Source of the DNA: Rheinheimera sp. 1928-s
GTDB taxonomy: Bacteria > Pseudomonadota > Gammaproteobacteria > Enterobacterales > Alteromonadaceae
Direction: 5' to 3'
Assembly (NCBI RefSeq): GCF_029269265.1
Contig: NZ_JARIXP010000001.1
Span: forward strand, 167,568 to 231,567
Length of the DNA stretch: 64,000 nt
The notes under the pieces: model-generated
Told to the model about the DNA's origin: nothing
Seen by the model: only the letters and a program-made list of their open reading frames with translations
Databases searched by the model: none
Part shown: piece after piece, positions 1 to 8,554 of the stretch
Layout of the letters: each line of letters opens with the position of its first letter
Numbering within the stretch: position 1 is the first letter of the stretch
Made by a program: the position numbers and the translations under genes

Positions 1-901
1 GGCCCATTTCAAAACGCGGTGAGGCGACGCTGGTTATGGCGGGTTCGACCAAAGCTGAAGCTTCTAAATCGTTAAAACCACAAATGGCAATATCAGCTGG
101 TACTTTCAGGTTCATCCGTTTGGTTTCAAACAAAGCACCTAAGGCTAAATCGTCGTTACAGCAGAACACTGCATCACACTGGCCTTGAGATTCAGCCATC
201 ACGGCTTGCAACAATTGACCACCTAAGCGGATTGACGAAGACTGAGTGGTGGTCACCACATAACTCTGACAAGGCTGTTTAAAGTCCGCTATCGCCTTTT
301 TAAAACCAGCTAAACGCTGTTGGGTACGGGTGTCCATACGGGCACCCAAAAAGCCCAGTTTGCGATAACCTTTTTGCAGCAAGTGCTTGGTGATATCGAC
401 ACCCGCATTAAAATGCGAAAAGCCAATATTCATATCAATAGGGCAGTCACTGAGTTCCATCAGTTGCACTATAGGAATACCAGATTGCTGTAGTAATTTG
501 CGGGCGTAATCGGTTTGATCTGTGCCTGTTAAAATAAAACCTTCAGGCGACTGGCTCAGTAAAGTGGCGATCAGTTTTTCTTCTTCCAGTGGTGAATAAT
601 GGCAATCACCCAATACCACCTGCAGATGATGTTGTTTCACCGCGCTGTAAATGCCCTGCAAAACATCATTAAAAACTATGTTAGATAATGATGGAATGAT
701 AACCGCAATCACACCTGAGCGACGTGAAGCCAAAGCACTGGCAGCATGGTTACGGATATAACCAATTTCATGCACAGCCTGTTCAACTTTTGTCCGCAGT
801 TTTTCTGACACTTTATCCGGATTGCTTAGCACGCGCGACACTGTAATGGCGCTGACACCGGCTACTTTTGCCACATCTTTCAGGTTAGGTTTTTTATTCA
901 T
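1..901 (-). CDS. LacI-family repressor resembling GntR (gluconate repressor), C-terminus beyond the window
   Basis: Reading the minus strand from an ATG at 901 gives about 300 codons, open to the window edge, so the last few dozen residues are missing. The first residues (MNKKPNLKDVAKVAGVSAIT) are a LacI-type helix-turn-helix, followed by a hinge with the usual ALAS motif and a periplasmic-binding-protein-like sensor domain. Stretches such as IPSLSNIVFNDVLQG, GFSHFNAG and FLGARMDTRTQQ match my memory of E. coli GntR better than other LacI members. It is divergent from gluconokinase and most likely represses the operon at 1026-6482 until gluconate or a related acid binds. The family call is firm; the effector is inferred from the neighbours. 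Confidence 0.85.
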   Translation of the reverse strand, partial: MNKKPNLKDVAKVAGVSAITVSRVLSNPDKVSEKLRTKVEQAVHEIGYIRNHAASALASRRSGVIAVIIPSLSNIVFNDVLQGIYSAVKQHHLQVVLGDCHYSPLEEEKLIATLLSQSPEGFILTGTDQTDYARKLLQQSGIPIVQLMELSDCPIDMNIGFSHFNAGVDITKHLLQKGYRKLGFLGARMDTRTQQRLAGFKKAIADFKQPCQSYVVTTTQSSSIRLGGQLLQAVMAESQGQCDAVFCCNDDLALGALFETKRMNLKVPADIAICGFNDLEASALVEPAITSVASPRFEMG

Positions 902-957
902 CGCACCATTCTCATTATTTTTAAAAAACAATAACTGAAAGCTTAGTTTGAGTCAAA

Positions 958-973
958 ATGGTTGCGCTATCAT
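958..973. promoter_or_regulatory. Candidate GntR-type operator
   Basis: The 16-mer ATGGTTGCGCTATCAT is an imperfect palindrome (6 of 8 half-site positions pair) centred on CpG, as LacI-family operators usually are. It agrees at 11 of 16 positions with the E. coli GntR operator as I remember it (ATGTTACCGATAACAT). It lies between the divergent repressor and gluconokinase genes, where an autoregulated operator would be expected. Not tested. Confidence 0.5.
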
Positions 974-1025
974 TTTATCTGAATTAAGCTGAGGCCACAT
1001 TTTATGGAAGGTGTGATCGTATCTG

Positions 1026-1610
1026 ATGCAACAGGATCCAACAGGGCTGCAGGTAAGCAATTCAGGCAATGAAGAGAATGTTAGCCATGCTCCTCATTTA
1101 AAAAGCTGCCAAAGTCTGATCATTATGGGCGTGGCCGGCAGCGGCAAATCTACGCTGGCTTTGCGCCTTGCAGAGCAACTGGGTTGGCACTATCTCGAAG
1201 GGGATGATTTTCATAGCCTTGAGGCCAAACAAATGATGGCGTCAGGCAGGCCTATTACCAGTGAAATGCGTGACCAGTGGGTGAGCCGTTTATGTGCTGC
1301 TTTGCAAGAGTGCGCCGCCAAACAACAGGCTGTGGTATTGAGCTATTCAGGTTTAATCCGCACGCATCGTGAGCGTATTCGTCAGGCGGCGCTCCGGCCA
1401 CAGTTTATCTATTTACAAGGCAGTGCTGAATTACTGGCTGAGCGGCTGGCACAACGACAAAATCATTTTATGCCGGTGTCTATGCTGCAAAGCCAGCTGG
1501 CGACTATGGAATCGGTAGATCAAGAGCCTGATGTGCTGTGCCTGGATATCAGTCAAAGCGTCAACGAACTGATGCTACAGGTCGTATTAAAAACAGAACA
1601 ACGACTATAA
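1026..1610 (+). CDS. gntK: Gluconokinase (GntK/IdnK family)
   Basis: This cytoplasmic P-loop kinase should convert D-gluconate and ATP to 6-phosphogluconate, feeding the Entner-Doudoroff or pentose phosphate pathway. Walker A GVAGSGKS is at residues 35-42, followed by the family segments LEGDDFH and MASGRP and a C-terminal QNHFMP..ML.SQ region. The protein has 194 residues against about 175 for E. coli GntK; the excess is an N-terminal tail of about 25 residues, so a later start is possible. Oddly, the usual CSALK..YR segment reads SYSGLIRTHRERIR and lacks the lysine. It is first in an operon whose GH94 phosphorylase probably releases gluconate. Confidence 0.85.
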   Translation: MQQDPTGLQVSNSGNEENVSHAPHLKSCQSLIIMGVAGSGKSTLALRLAEQLGWHYLEGDDFHSLEAKQMMASGRPITSEMRDQWVSRLCAALQECAAKQQAVVLSYSGLIRTHRERIRQAALRPQFIYLQGSAELLAERLAQRQNHFMPVSMLQSQLATMESVDQEPDVLCLDISQSVNELMLQVVLKTEQRL

Positions 1611-1696
1611 CAAGTGATCACGACTGGCCATTAGTGGCTGGCGCATGGTCAATAAATCTGCGAATCAAAACAACAGAACAACGACAGGGTGACAAA

Positions 1697-3094
1697 GTGA
1701 CAACAGAAACTGCGGTACCTCAAGACAGGCTAAAGCTGCGCGAAAAAGTCGGTTATGGCCTGGGCGATATGGGTTTTAACTTCTATTGGGCTAATATCTC
1801 TGCCTTTTTATTAATTTTCTACACCGATGTGTTTGGTATTTCAGCAGCTGCCGCCGGCACCATGATGCTGATCACTAAAATCATCGATGCCTTTACTGAC
1901 CCTATGATGGGCGCTATAGCCGACAGAACCAAAAGCCGTTTTGGTAAGTTCCGGCCTTATTTATTGTGGTTGGCTTTGCCTTTAGCTGGTGCTGGGGTGT
2001 TGACCTATAGCACACCAGACTTAGGCCCAGGCGGTAAATTGGTATGGGCTTATTGTACGTACAGCCTGCTGATGCTGACTTACACTGCTATTAATATTCC
2101 TTATTCAGCCTTGTCTGGTGTGATGACCCGTAATAGTCAGGAACGCACGACTTTAGTTAGCTTCCGTTTTATTGGCGGCTTTACCGGCGGTATTCTGGTG
2201 ACTTATTTAACCCCTAAGCTGGTGGTTTTATTAGGTCAGGGCGATGAAATCTTAGGCTGGCAGCTGACTATGGGCGTGTTTGGTATAGCTGCTGCTTTGC
2301 TGTTTATGTTCACTTTTGCCAGCACCAAAGAACGTATTCAGCCGGTCAGCGAAAACAACAGCGCTGTGATGCAGGATTTACTGGATTTAAAAAACAACAA
2401 ACCCTGGCTGGTGCTGTTTAGCCTGGCGCTGATCATTATGATCACTATCACTATGAGAGCCAGCAGTGGCGTGTATTACTTTAAATACTATGTGGAGCGG
2501 CCTGAGCTGGTCGGCGAGTTTTTATCCTCTTACATGTTTGCTTTGGCTTTAGGTGCGGCATCTACGCCCTTAATGACCAAGTTTATGGATAAAAAGCCGC
2601 TGATGATGCTGCTGATGAGCCTGGCCGGACTATTTTCTATCAGCTTGTTTTTTGTCCCAGCCGACGAGGTGGGTTTAATTTTTGCTATCAACCTGGCTAT
2701 AGGTTTTGTATTAGGGCCTAAGTCGCCACTGGCTTTCTCTATGTATGCCGACACTGCAGATTACAACGAATGGCGCACTGGCCGCCGAGCTACAGCTATG
2801 ACCTTTTCAGCCGCTACCTTTTCACAAAAACTCGGCGGTGCTATAGCGTCCGCTGTGATTGGCTGGTTATTGGCACTGATAGGTTATGTCGCCAACACTG
2901 AACAAAGTGCGGGCTCACAAATGGGTATTTTACTCATGGTGTCCGTGATCCCTGGCTTAGTAGCCTTTTTGGCTGCTTTTGTGATGCGCTTTTACCATTT
3001 AGATGAAAAACAATTGCTGACCATTCAACAGGAACTGGACCAGCGTAAATCAGCACCCTTTGTAAAAAATGAAGCAGTCGGAGTGTCGGAGTAA
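1697..3094 (+). CDS. GPH-family (MelB/YicJ-like) sugar or sugar-acid symporter
   Basis: An inner-membrane MFS permease of the glycoside-pentoside-hexuronide family with about 12 hydrophobic segments. The N-terminal GYGLGDMGFN and the DAFTDPMMGAIADRTKSRFG loop are the family signature. I chose the GTG at 1697 (465 residues, the usual length) because the open frame extends upstream into gntK without family similarity; AGGGTGA lies just before the GTG. It sits between gluconokinase and a GH94 phosphorylase with only 2 bases before the latter, so it probably imports cellobionate or a related disaccharide acid. The substrate is inferred from context. Confidence 0.85.
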   Translation: MTTETAVPQDRLKLREKVGYGLGDMGFNFYWANISAFLLIFYTDVFGISAAAAGTMMLITKIIDAFTDPMMGAIADRTKSRFGKFRPYLLWLALPLAGAGVLTYSTPDLGPGGKLVWAYCTYSLLMLTYTAINIPYSALSGVMTRNSQERTTLVSFRFIGGFTGGILVTYLTPKLVVLLGQGDEILGWQLTMGVFGIAAALLFMFTFASTKERIQPVSENNSAVMQDLLDLKNNKPWLVLFSLALIIMITITMRASSGVYYFKYYVERPELVGEFLSSYMFALALGAASTPLMTKFMDKKPLMMLLMSLAGLFSISLFFVPADEVGLIFAINLAIGFVLGPKSPLAFSMYADTADYNEWRTGRRATAMTFSAATFSQKLGGAIASAVIGWLLALIGYVANTEQSAGSQMGILLMVSVIPGLVAFLAAFVMRFYHLDEKQLLTIQQELDQRKSAPFVKNEAVGVSE

Positions 3095-3096
3095 CT

Positions 3097-5493
3097 ATGA
3101 AAAAGTTGATGCAAGCCACAGAAAACGGCCAGCGTTATGAATTGTACAGCGCCACTGCGATGCCACAGGCTGCAGCTTTTTTATGGAACAAGGTGATGAT
3201 GATCCAGCAAAACTGCCGTGGTTACGCCACAGCGCAGTTTATGCAGCCAGAACCTGCCAAATATGCCCATGCACCGAACTTAGAAGCCAAAACTTTTATG
3301 CAGCCGGAGCAGCCTTATTACGCTCATCATCCGGGCCGTTTTGTGTATATCAAAGATGAAAACAGCGGTGAAATTTGGTCTGTGCCTTACGAGCCGGTGC
3401 GCAAAGAAGCACAAGATTTTGTGTTTTCAGCAGGCCAATCGGATATCCGCTGGCAGCTGACGCTGGACTCCGGTTTAACTGTCGAATGGCTATTAACCTT
3501 AACGCCGGATCAACCGCTGGAGTTATGGCAGCTGACGGTACGCAACGATTCAAATCAGAACCGTTCTTTAAGCCTGTATCCGTATTTCCCGGTCGGTTAT
3601 ATGTCCTGGATGAACCAGTCTGGCCGTTATGATGCGGATTTAAAAGCCATTATCTGTTCTTCAGTGACGCCTTATCAAAAGTATCCTGATTACTTTAAAA
3701 ACAAGTTCTTAAAAGACAAAACCTTCTTGTTGGCCGAGCGCACACCGGATTTCTGGGAAGTGAACCAGCAACAGTTCGAAGGGCAGGGCGGTTTACATTC
3801 ACCTTCCGCAGTGCAACAGCCATTTTTAGGCTGTGGAGATTCAGACTACGAAACCCCTGCTTGTGTGATGCAATACAGAGTGTCTTTAGCCACAGGCCAA
3901 ACAGAGCAATATCGTTTTGTGTTTGGTCCTGCTTATGACAAAGCTGAAGTTGCGCAAATTCGTCAGCAAGTGTTTGGCACGCCAGAGAGTTTTGATCACA
4001 TTCAACAGGCGTATGCCGCTTATGTAGCCCAGGCTGTGCCTTGCTTAGAAATAGACACGCCGGATCAAGAGCTGAATAACTATGTCAACCACTGGCTGGC
4101 GCGCCAGGTGTATTACCATGGCGATGTGAACCGCTTAACCACAGATCCACAAACCCGTAATTACCTGCAGGATAATATGGGCATGAGCTATCTGGCTCCT
4201 GCTGTGGCACGTCAGGCCTTTTTAACGGCTTTATCGCAGCAGCATCTGTCGGGTGAAATGCCAGACGGTATCTTGTTGCACAAAGACGCCGAACTGAAAT
4301 ACATCAATCAGGTGCCTCATACCGACCAATGTGTCTGGTTACCTGTTTGTATTAGTGCTTATCTGGCCGAAACCAATGATTACGCGCTGTTAAGCGAAAA
4401 AGTAGCCTATAAAGATTCTACCGAGCAACACACTGTGGCTGAACATATCCACCGGGCTATGGGTTGGTTATGGCTGAAAAAAGATGAGCGCTGCTTAAGT
4501 TATATTGAGCAGGGCGACTGGTGTGACCCAATGAATATGGTGGGTTACAAAGGCAAAGGTGTGTCGGGCTGGCTCAGCTTAGCTGCAGCTTATGCACTGA
4601 ATGTTTGGGCGCAAATTTGCCGTGATTTAAATTTTCACCAACAAGCCGCTTTGTATCAGCAACAGGCCAGTGAATTTAATGCCGCCGTTAATAAGTATTT
4701 ATGGGATGGCAACTGGTATGGCCGTGGTATCACAGACGATAACGTCGTCTTTGGCATCAGCAAAGATACCGAAGGCCGTATTTATCTGAACCCACAAAGC
4801 TGGGCATTACTGAGCGGCGCCGCCAACAGCGAACAACAGCAGCAACTGTTAAAAGCTGTCGAGCAGCAACTGCATACGCCTTATGGTGTGCAAATGCTGG
4901 CGCCAGCTTATACAGCCATGCGTGAAGACGTAGGCCGTGTTACCCAAAAATACCCGGGTTCGGCAGAAAACGGCTCAGTCTATAACCACGCGGCCGCTTT
5001 TTATCTGTTTGCTTTGTATCAGGTCAATGAAGCCGACAAAGCCTATCAGGTATTAAAACAAATGCTGCCGTCGGACGATCCACAAGATCAGTTGCAACGG
5101 GGTCAGTTGCCGGTATTTATCCCAAATTATTACCGTGGTGCTTACCAGACATTACCGCGCACCGCAGGCCGCTCCAGCCAGCTGTTTAATACAGGAACAG
5201 TGCACTGGGTATACCGCTGTTTAGTCGAGGGGTTGTTTGGTGTGAAGGGCGACCAACAAGGTTTAACTTTGGCGCCTCAACTGCCGGCCAGTTGGAATAA
5301 AGCTTCGGTATTACGCCGTTTCCGTGGCGCAGACTTCCATATCCGGTTTGAACGTGTTGCTGATGTTACAGCGCCAACACTCTGGCTGGACGGTGTTCAG
5401 CAGCACGAGTTAGTGGTGCGTACTATCACTCCAGGCCAAAGCTATCAGCTACTGCTGCAATTGCCGATTATAACTTCAGAGGGAACAGCATGA
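3097..5493 (+). CDS. GH94 phosphorylase, probable cellobionic acid phosphorylase
   Basis: A cytoplasmic inverting phosphorylase of 798 residues with the GH94 plan: N-terminal beta-sandwich, linker, alpha/alpha barrel and C-terminal cap. The catalytic acid motif GDWCD is at 473-477, making Asp477 the proton donor. Downstream, GRVTQKYPGSAENG places Arg614 and Lys618 four residues apart. As I recall from the Saccharophagus degradans enzyme, an Arg/Lys pair with this spacing (609/613) holds the gluconate carboxylate and a donor Asp sits at 472, so all three line up with a constant +5 offset. With gluconokinase and a GntR-like repressor alongside, the likely reaction is cellobionate + Pi to glucose 1-phosphate + gluconate. 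Cellobiose or chitobiose phosphorylase activity is less likely. Confidence 0.82.
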   Translation: MKKLMQATENGQRYELYSATAMPQAAAFLWNKVMMIQQNCRGYATAQFMQPEPAKYAHAPNLEAKTFMQPEQPYYAHHPGRFVYIKDENSGEIWSVPYEPVRKEAQDFVFSAGQSDIRWQLTLDSGLTVEWLLTLTPDQPLELWQLTVRNDSNQNRSLSLYPYFPVGYMSWMNQSGRYDADLKAIICSSVTPYQKYPDYFKNKFLKDKTFLLAERTPDFWEVNQQQFEGQGGLHSPSAVQQPFLGCGDSDYETPACVMQYRVSLATGQTEQYRFVFGPAYDKAEVAQIRQQVFGTPESFDHIQQAYAAYVAQAVPCLEIDTPDQELNNYVNHWLARQVYYHGDVNRLTTDPQTRNYLQDNMGMSYLAPAVARQAFLTALSQQHLSGEMPDGILLHKDAELKYINQVPHTDQCVWLPVCISAYLAETNDYALLSEKVAYKDSTEQHTVAEHIHRAMGWLWLKKDERCLSYIEQGDWCDPMNMVGYKGKGVSGWLSLAAAYALNVWAQICRDLNFHQQAALYQQQASEFNAAVNKYLWDGNWYGRGITDDNVVFGISKDTEGRIYLNPQSWALLSGAANSEQQQQLLKAVEQQLHTPYGVQMLAPAYTAMREDVGRVTQKYPGSAENGSVYNHAAAFYLFALYQVNEADKAYQVLKQMLPSDDPQDQLQRGQLPVFIPNYYRGAYQTLPRTAGRSSQLFNTGTVHWVYRCLVEGLFGVKGDQQGLTLAPQLPASWNKASVLRRFRGADFHIRFERVADVTAPTLWLDGVQQHELVVRTITPGQSYQLLLQLPIITSEGTA

Positions 5494-6482
5494 TCCGTAT
5501 AGGTTTATTAGGCGCAGCCCGTATTGCCGACCGGGCCATTATTCAGCCCGCAGCAAAGCGTAATGACGTGGTGATAGCTGCAGTGGCTGCATCGAATCTT
5601 GAAAAAGCTCAGGCTTTTGCGCAACAGTTTGGTATAGAGCACGCATTTGGCAGTTATGACGAGCTTATTGCCCGCGATGATATCGATTTAATTTACAACG
5701 CCTTACCGCCATCTTTGCATGCAAAGTGGTCAATCAGAGCTTTATTGCATGGTAAACACGTTTTGTGTGAAAAACCTTTTGCGATGGACGTTGCTGAAGC
5801 CAAAGACATGGTGGCTACAGCGAAGATCAGTGACCGTTTACTGATCGAAGGTTATCACTACCGCTTTCATCCTGTCTTTGCTGAAGTTCAGCGTTTAGTG
5901 GCCAGTGGCGAGCTTGGCACTATTCACACAGTGCGCAGCAATTTTTCAGTGCGCATTGCCGAAACACCAGGTTCTTTGCGCCATAACGCGCCTTTAGGTG
6001 GCGGCGCTTTAATGGATTTAGGCTGCTACCCACTGCACTGGTTACGCACTTTATTTGGCGGCACACCGCAAATTTTATGGGCTGACGCCATTTGCCCTAA
6101 ACCTCAACTCGACAGCAGTTTTGAGCTTCGCCTGCAGTTCCCGAACGGCCCGCTTTGTTATGTCGGCTGCGCTATGAGCGAACATTTAAGCCGCCACCAC
6201 GATGCATCCTTGTATCTTGAAGGTGATAAAGGCCAACTAGAAGTGCTGAACCTGGTCGCCCCACATCAGGGCCACAAGTTATGTCTCACCAAAGGCGGCG
6301 AGGCCCATGAGTATCAAATCAAAGGCGACTCCACCTACGACCACCAACTGGCGCATGTAGTCGCCTGCATCAAAGGCGAAACCAAACCGCTGACAGGTGG
6401 CAAAGATGCTATCGACCAAATGCAACTGATTGATGATGCGTATAAAGCTGCGGGCTTGTTGCCTCGGGGGCTTTGTAGGTAG
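5490..6482 (+). CDS. Gfo/Idh/MocA family NAD(P)-dependent oxidoreductase
   Basis: 330 residues with an N-terminal Rossmann fold (IGLLGAARIA at 4-13), the family EKP motif at 94-96 and a C-terminal alpha/beta substrate domain containing GGGALMDLGCYPLHWLR. Its ATG overlaps the end of the GH94 gene by four bases, so the two are translationally coupled. Family members oxidise or epimerise sugars, inositols and sugar acids. In this operon it could act on a cello-oligosaccharide acid or interconvert an oxidised sugar before phosphorolysis. The substrate cannot be read from the sequence. No clear terminator follows. Confidence 0.8.
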   Translation: MIRIGLLGAARIADRAIIQPAAKRNDVVIAAVAASNLEKAQAFAQQFGIEHAFGSYDELIARDDIDLIYNALPPSLHAKWSIRALLHGKHVLCEKPFAMDVAEAKDMVATAKISDRLLIEGYHYRFHPVFAEVQRLVASGELGTIHTVRSNFSVRIAETPGSLRHNAPLGGGALMDLGCYPLHWLRTLFGGTPQILWADAICPKPQLDSSFELRLQFPNGPLCYVGCAMSEHLSRHHDASLYLEGDKGQLEVLNLVAPHQGHKLCLTKGGEAHEYQIKGDSTYDHQLAHVVACIKGETKPLTGGKDAIDQMQLIDDAYKAAGLLPRGLCR

Positions 6483-6552
6483 TTTTGGGTTGATGCTGAA
6501 TTTGGAAGCCGCCATCGATGGTTCTTATTCAATCAGCTCTATTTATCCGAAT

Positions 6553-6694
6553 GGGACTATATTCCTACTAAGCTATGATTTTATGGGAATATAGTCCCAT
6601 TTTCACTTTCCGAATCAGGCGCTACCTTAGATTGAAATAAACCACAAAGAGGACTATATTCCCTATATAGGTCAAGTAAAGGGAATATAGTCCC
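6553..6694. repeat. Four-copy operator array upstream of the hipBA-like pair
   Basis: Four copies of a 14-mer, GGGAATATAGTCCC or its reverse complement, occur at 6553-6566 (reverse, 13/14), 6585-6598 (perfect), 6650-6663 (reverse, 13/14) and 6681-6694 (perfect). Each copy is an imperfect palindrome. Start-to-start distances are 32, 65 and 31 bases, close to 3, 6 and 3 helical turns, so the sites lie on one face of the DNA. This arrangement is typical of HipB-type antitoxin operators. Confidence 0.8.
6632..6660 (+). promoter_or_regulatory. Sigma70 promoter of the hipBA-like pair
   Basis: TTGAAA at 6632-6637 and TATATT at 6655-6660 are separated by 17 bases. The -10 hexamer lies inside the third operator copy, so antitoxin binding would block polymerase directly and give autorepression. 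Confidence 0.65.
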
Positions 6695-6710
6695 ATTTTG
6701 GATGGTTTTT

Positions 6711-7016
6711 ATGTCAAAGCGCGATATGCACAGAGTGTTATTTCCTAAGCAGCAAAAAATACTCGCTACTTTTGGTGAAGACTTGCTGTTAGCTGCCAGA
6801 CGTCGTGGTTTTAATAAACAAACCATCTGTGACAGAACAGGCTTTGATAACAAGACTGTCAGTAAAGTATTTGCCGGTGATCCAGGTGTCTCCATAGGGG
6901 CCTATCTGAAGGTCATGGCTGTGCTGGGTATGGAAGATAATTTTGCTGAAGTGGCGGCACATGATGAAGTTGGTACCAAACTGCAAAACATCCAGCTGTT
7001 GGAGCGAGCACGATGA
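6711..7016 (+). CDS. HipB-like XRE-family antitoxin
   Basis: A 101-residue DNA-binding protein with a central helix-turn-helix (TICDRTGFDNKTVSKVFAGD). It overlaps the following hipA-like gene by four bases, the normal antitoxin-toxin arrangement. I start it at 6711 because GGATGG at 6700-6705 is a good ribosome binding site for it; an in-frame ATG at 6702 lies inside that site. It should bind the four 14-mer operators upstream and neutralise the kinase toxin. The name HipB reflects its partner more than close similarity. Confidence 0.78.
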   Translation: MSKRDMHRVLFPKQQKILATFGEDLLLAARRRGFNKQTICDRTGFDNKTVSKVFAGDPGVSIGAYLKVMAVLGMEDNFAEVAAHDEVGTKLQNIQLLERAR

Positions 7017-8263
7017 GCCGAACTCTGGTAGACGTTTATGCAGCATGGATGCCGATAGCAGAGCCCTTACTTATAGGGCAACTGACCTTTGCTGAAACAA
7101 CCAGAGGTGGCATTTTTAGTTTTGCCTACGACAAAAGTTTTCTTAGTTCTAAATATCGTCTGCAAATCGACCCACTGTTAGCGCTGCATAGCGGTGAGCT
7201 TTATAACGACTTGCCCGATCAAAATTTTCGTGCCTTTTTAGACTCATCGCCAGACCGTTGGGGGCGTTTATTAATGCAACGACGGGCTGCGATTGAATAT
7301 CGTAAAGGCATTCGAGCTTCGGCCAGATTAACAGAGCTGGATTACCTGTTAGGTGTGCATGATACCTATCGAATGGGTGGGATCCGTTTTAAAATTGCCG
7401 GATCGCCAGACTTTCTGGATAACAACGCCGAGTTTGCCGCTCCACCTATCACATCACTCAGAGAGCTTGAATATGCTGCTATGAAAATTGAGCAGGATGA
7501 AAACATCGACAGTGACGAATACTACCGCTGGTTAAAGATGTTAATTTCTCCAGGCTCATCATTGGGTGGAGCCAGACCCAAAGCTTGTGTGACTGATGCT
7601 GATAACAACCTTTGGATAGCCAAATTCCCTAATCAAAACGATAACGTCGACGTTGGTGCCTGGGAAATGTTGTGCCATGAACTTGCGCTAGCCTCTGGCA
7701 TTGAAATGTTTCCCTGCAGCGTACAGCGCTTTTCTTCCAACCATCATACCTTTCTGACCAAACGCTTTGATCGGGTGGGTGACCAACGAATTCACTTTTC
7801 CTCGGCCATGACGCAGCTGCAATACTATGATGGTGAACATTCAGCAGGAGCAAGCTACTTAGAAATTGCCGAGTTCCTGAGTAACAACGGCGCTCAGACT
7901 AAAGCAGACCTTGCGCAGTTGTGGCGGCGAATAGTCTTTAACATTGCAGTGTCGAATACCGACGATCACTTACGAAACCACGGTTTTTTATTGACGGAAA
8001 AAGGCTGGAAACTTTCTCCGGCCTACGATTTAAACCCAAGCCATGACAAACAAGGTTTGCACCTGAACATTACTGACAACTCCAACGCTCTTGATTACCA
8101 GCTGGCTTTTGAAGTGAAAGATTTCTTCCGTTTAAGTGAGGCTGAAGCTACCGCTATTTATGACGAAGTACTCAGTAAGGTGAAGCACTGGCAAGCCGTG
8201 GCAACCAAACTGGGGATCAGCCGCAGTGAGCAAATAACAAAACAAGGGGCTTTTAATCTTTAG
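7013..8263 (+). CDS. HipA-like serine/threonine kinase toxin
   Basis: 416 residues with an N-terminal HipA_N region and a C-terminal kinase lobe. The Gly-rich loop SSLGGARPK spans 182-190 and the catalytic loop NTDDHLRNHG spans 315-324, followed by PAYDLNPS, which supplies the metal-binding Asp. HipA kinases phosphorylate tRNA synthetases or related translation proteins and cause growth arrest or persistence. Ser182/Ser183 in the loop are candidates for autophosphorylation. The gene is intact and coupled to the antitoxin by a four-base overlap. The target substrate is unknown. Confidence 0.87.
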   Translation: MSRTLVDVYAAWMPIAEPLLIGQLTFAETTRGGIFSFAYDKSFLSSKYRLQIDPLLALHSGELYNDLPDQNFRAFLDSSPDRWGRLLMQRRAAIEYRKGIRASARLTELDYLLGVHDTYRMGGIRFKIAGSPDFLDNNAEFAAPPITSLRELEYAAMKIEQDENIDSDEYYRWLKMLISPGSSLGGARPKACVTDADNNLWIAKFPNQNDNVDVGAWEMLCHELALASGIEMFPCSVQRFSSNHHTFLTKRFDRVGDQRIHFSSAMTQLQYYDGEHSAGASYLEIAEFLSNNGAQTKADLAQLWRRIVFNIAVSNTDDHLRNHGFLLTEKGWKLSPAYDLNPSHDKQGLHLNITDNSNALDYQLAFEVKDFFRLSEAEATAIYDEVLSKVKHWQAVATKLGISRSEQITKQGAFNL

Positions 8264-8554
8264 CACTGCACTTTAGCCATCGCTGGCTGTTGAACGTTTT
8301 GGTTGTTTTGATAGTGAACCTACTGCGTTCATGGTATGGGAAAACTCTACTTTTGACGTCAGTTAGTTTGAGGGGGATTACCATCGAGTTTATGTACGTC
8401 AGGCATTTCCAGCTCAGAATTTGTTTTTTATGGTGGTAGTGGTTATTGAACTTGATGTTCGTTTCTTGAATGGGTATCGTGAGATAACAGTTGTGACAAG
8501 GCCTCAAAAGCCAATGTATGCTAATAAAGTATAAACAGAAACAAGGATTTATCT
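8264..8554. other. Intergenic stretch between hipA-like and HNH genes
   Basis: This AT-rich 291-base gap has no convincing gene. A small hairpin (AGCCA / TGGCT, 8275-8288) follows the hipA-like stop but has only a broken T-rich tail. The minus-strand open frame of 84 codons here has no family signature. AAGGA at 8543-8547 serves the GTG start of the next gene. Confidence 0.5.

Noticed and set aside
1538-1696. Open frame of the transporter extending upstream into gntK
   Set aside because: The extra residues have no GPH similarity; the GTG at 1697 gives the normal family length.
3350-3632. Short open frames on both strands inside the GH94 gene
   Set aside because: They lie fully inside a strongly supported gene and show no motif or ribosome binding site.
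8253-8507. 84-codon minus-strand frame after hipA
   Set aside because: No family signature, overlaps the end of hipA and the composition looks like non-coding AT-rich DNA.
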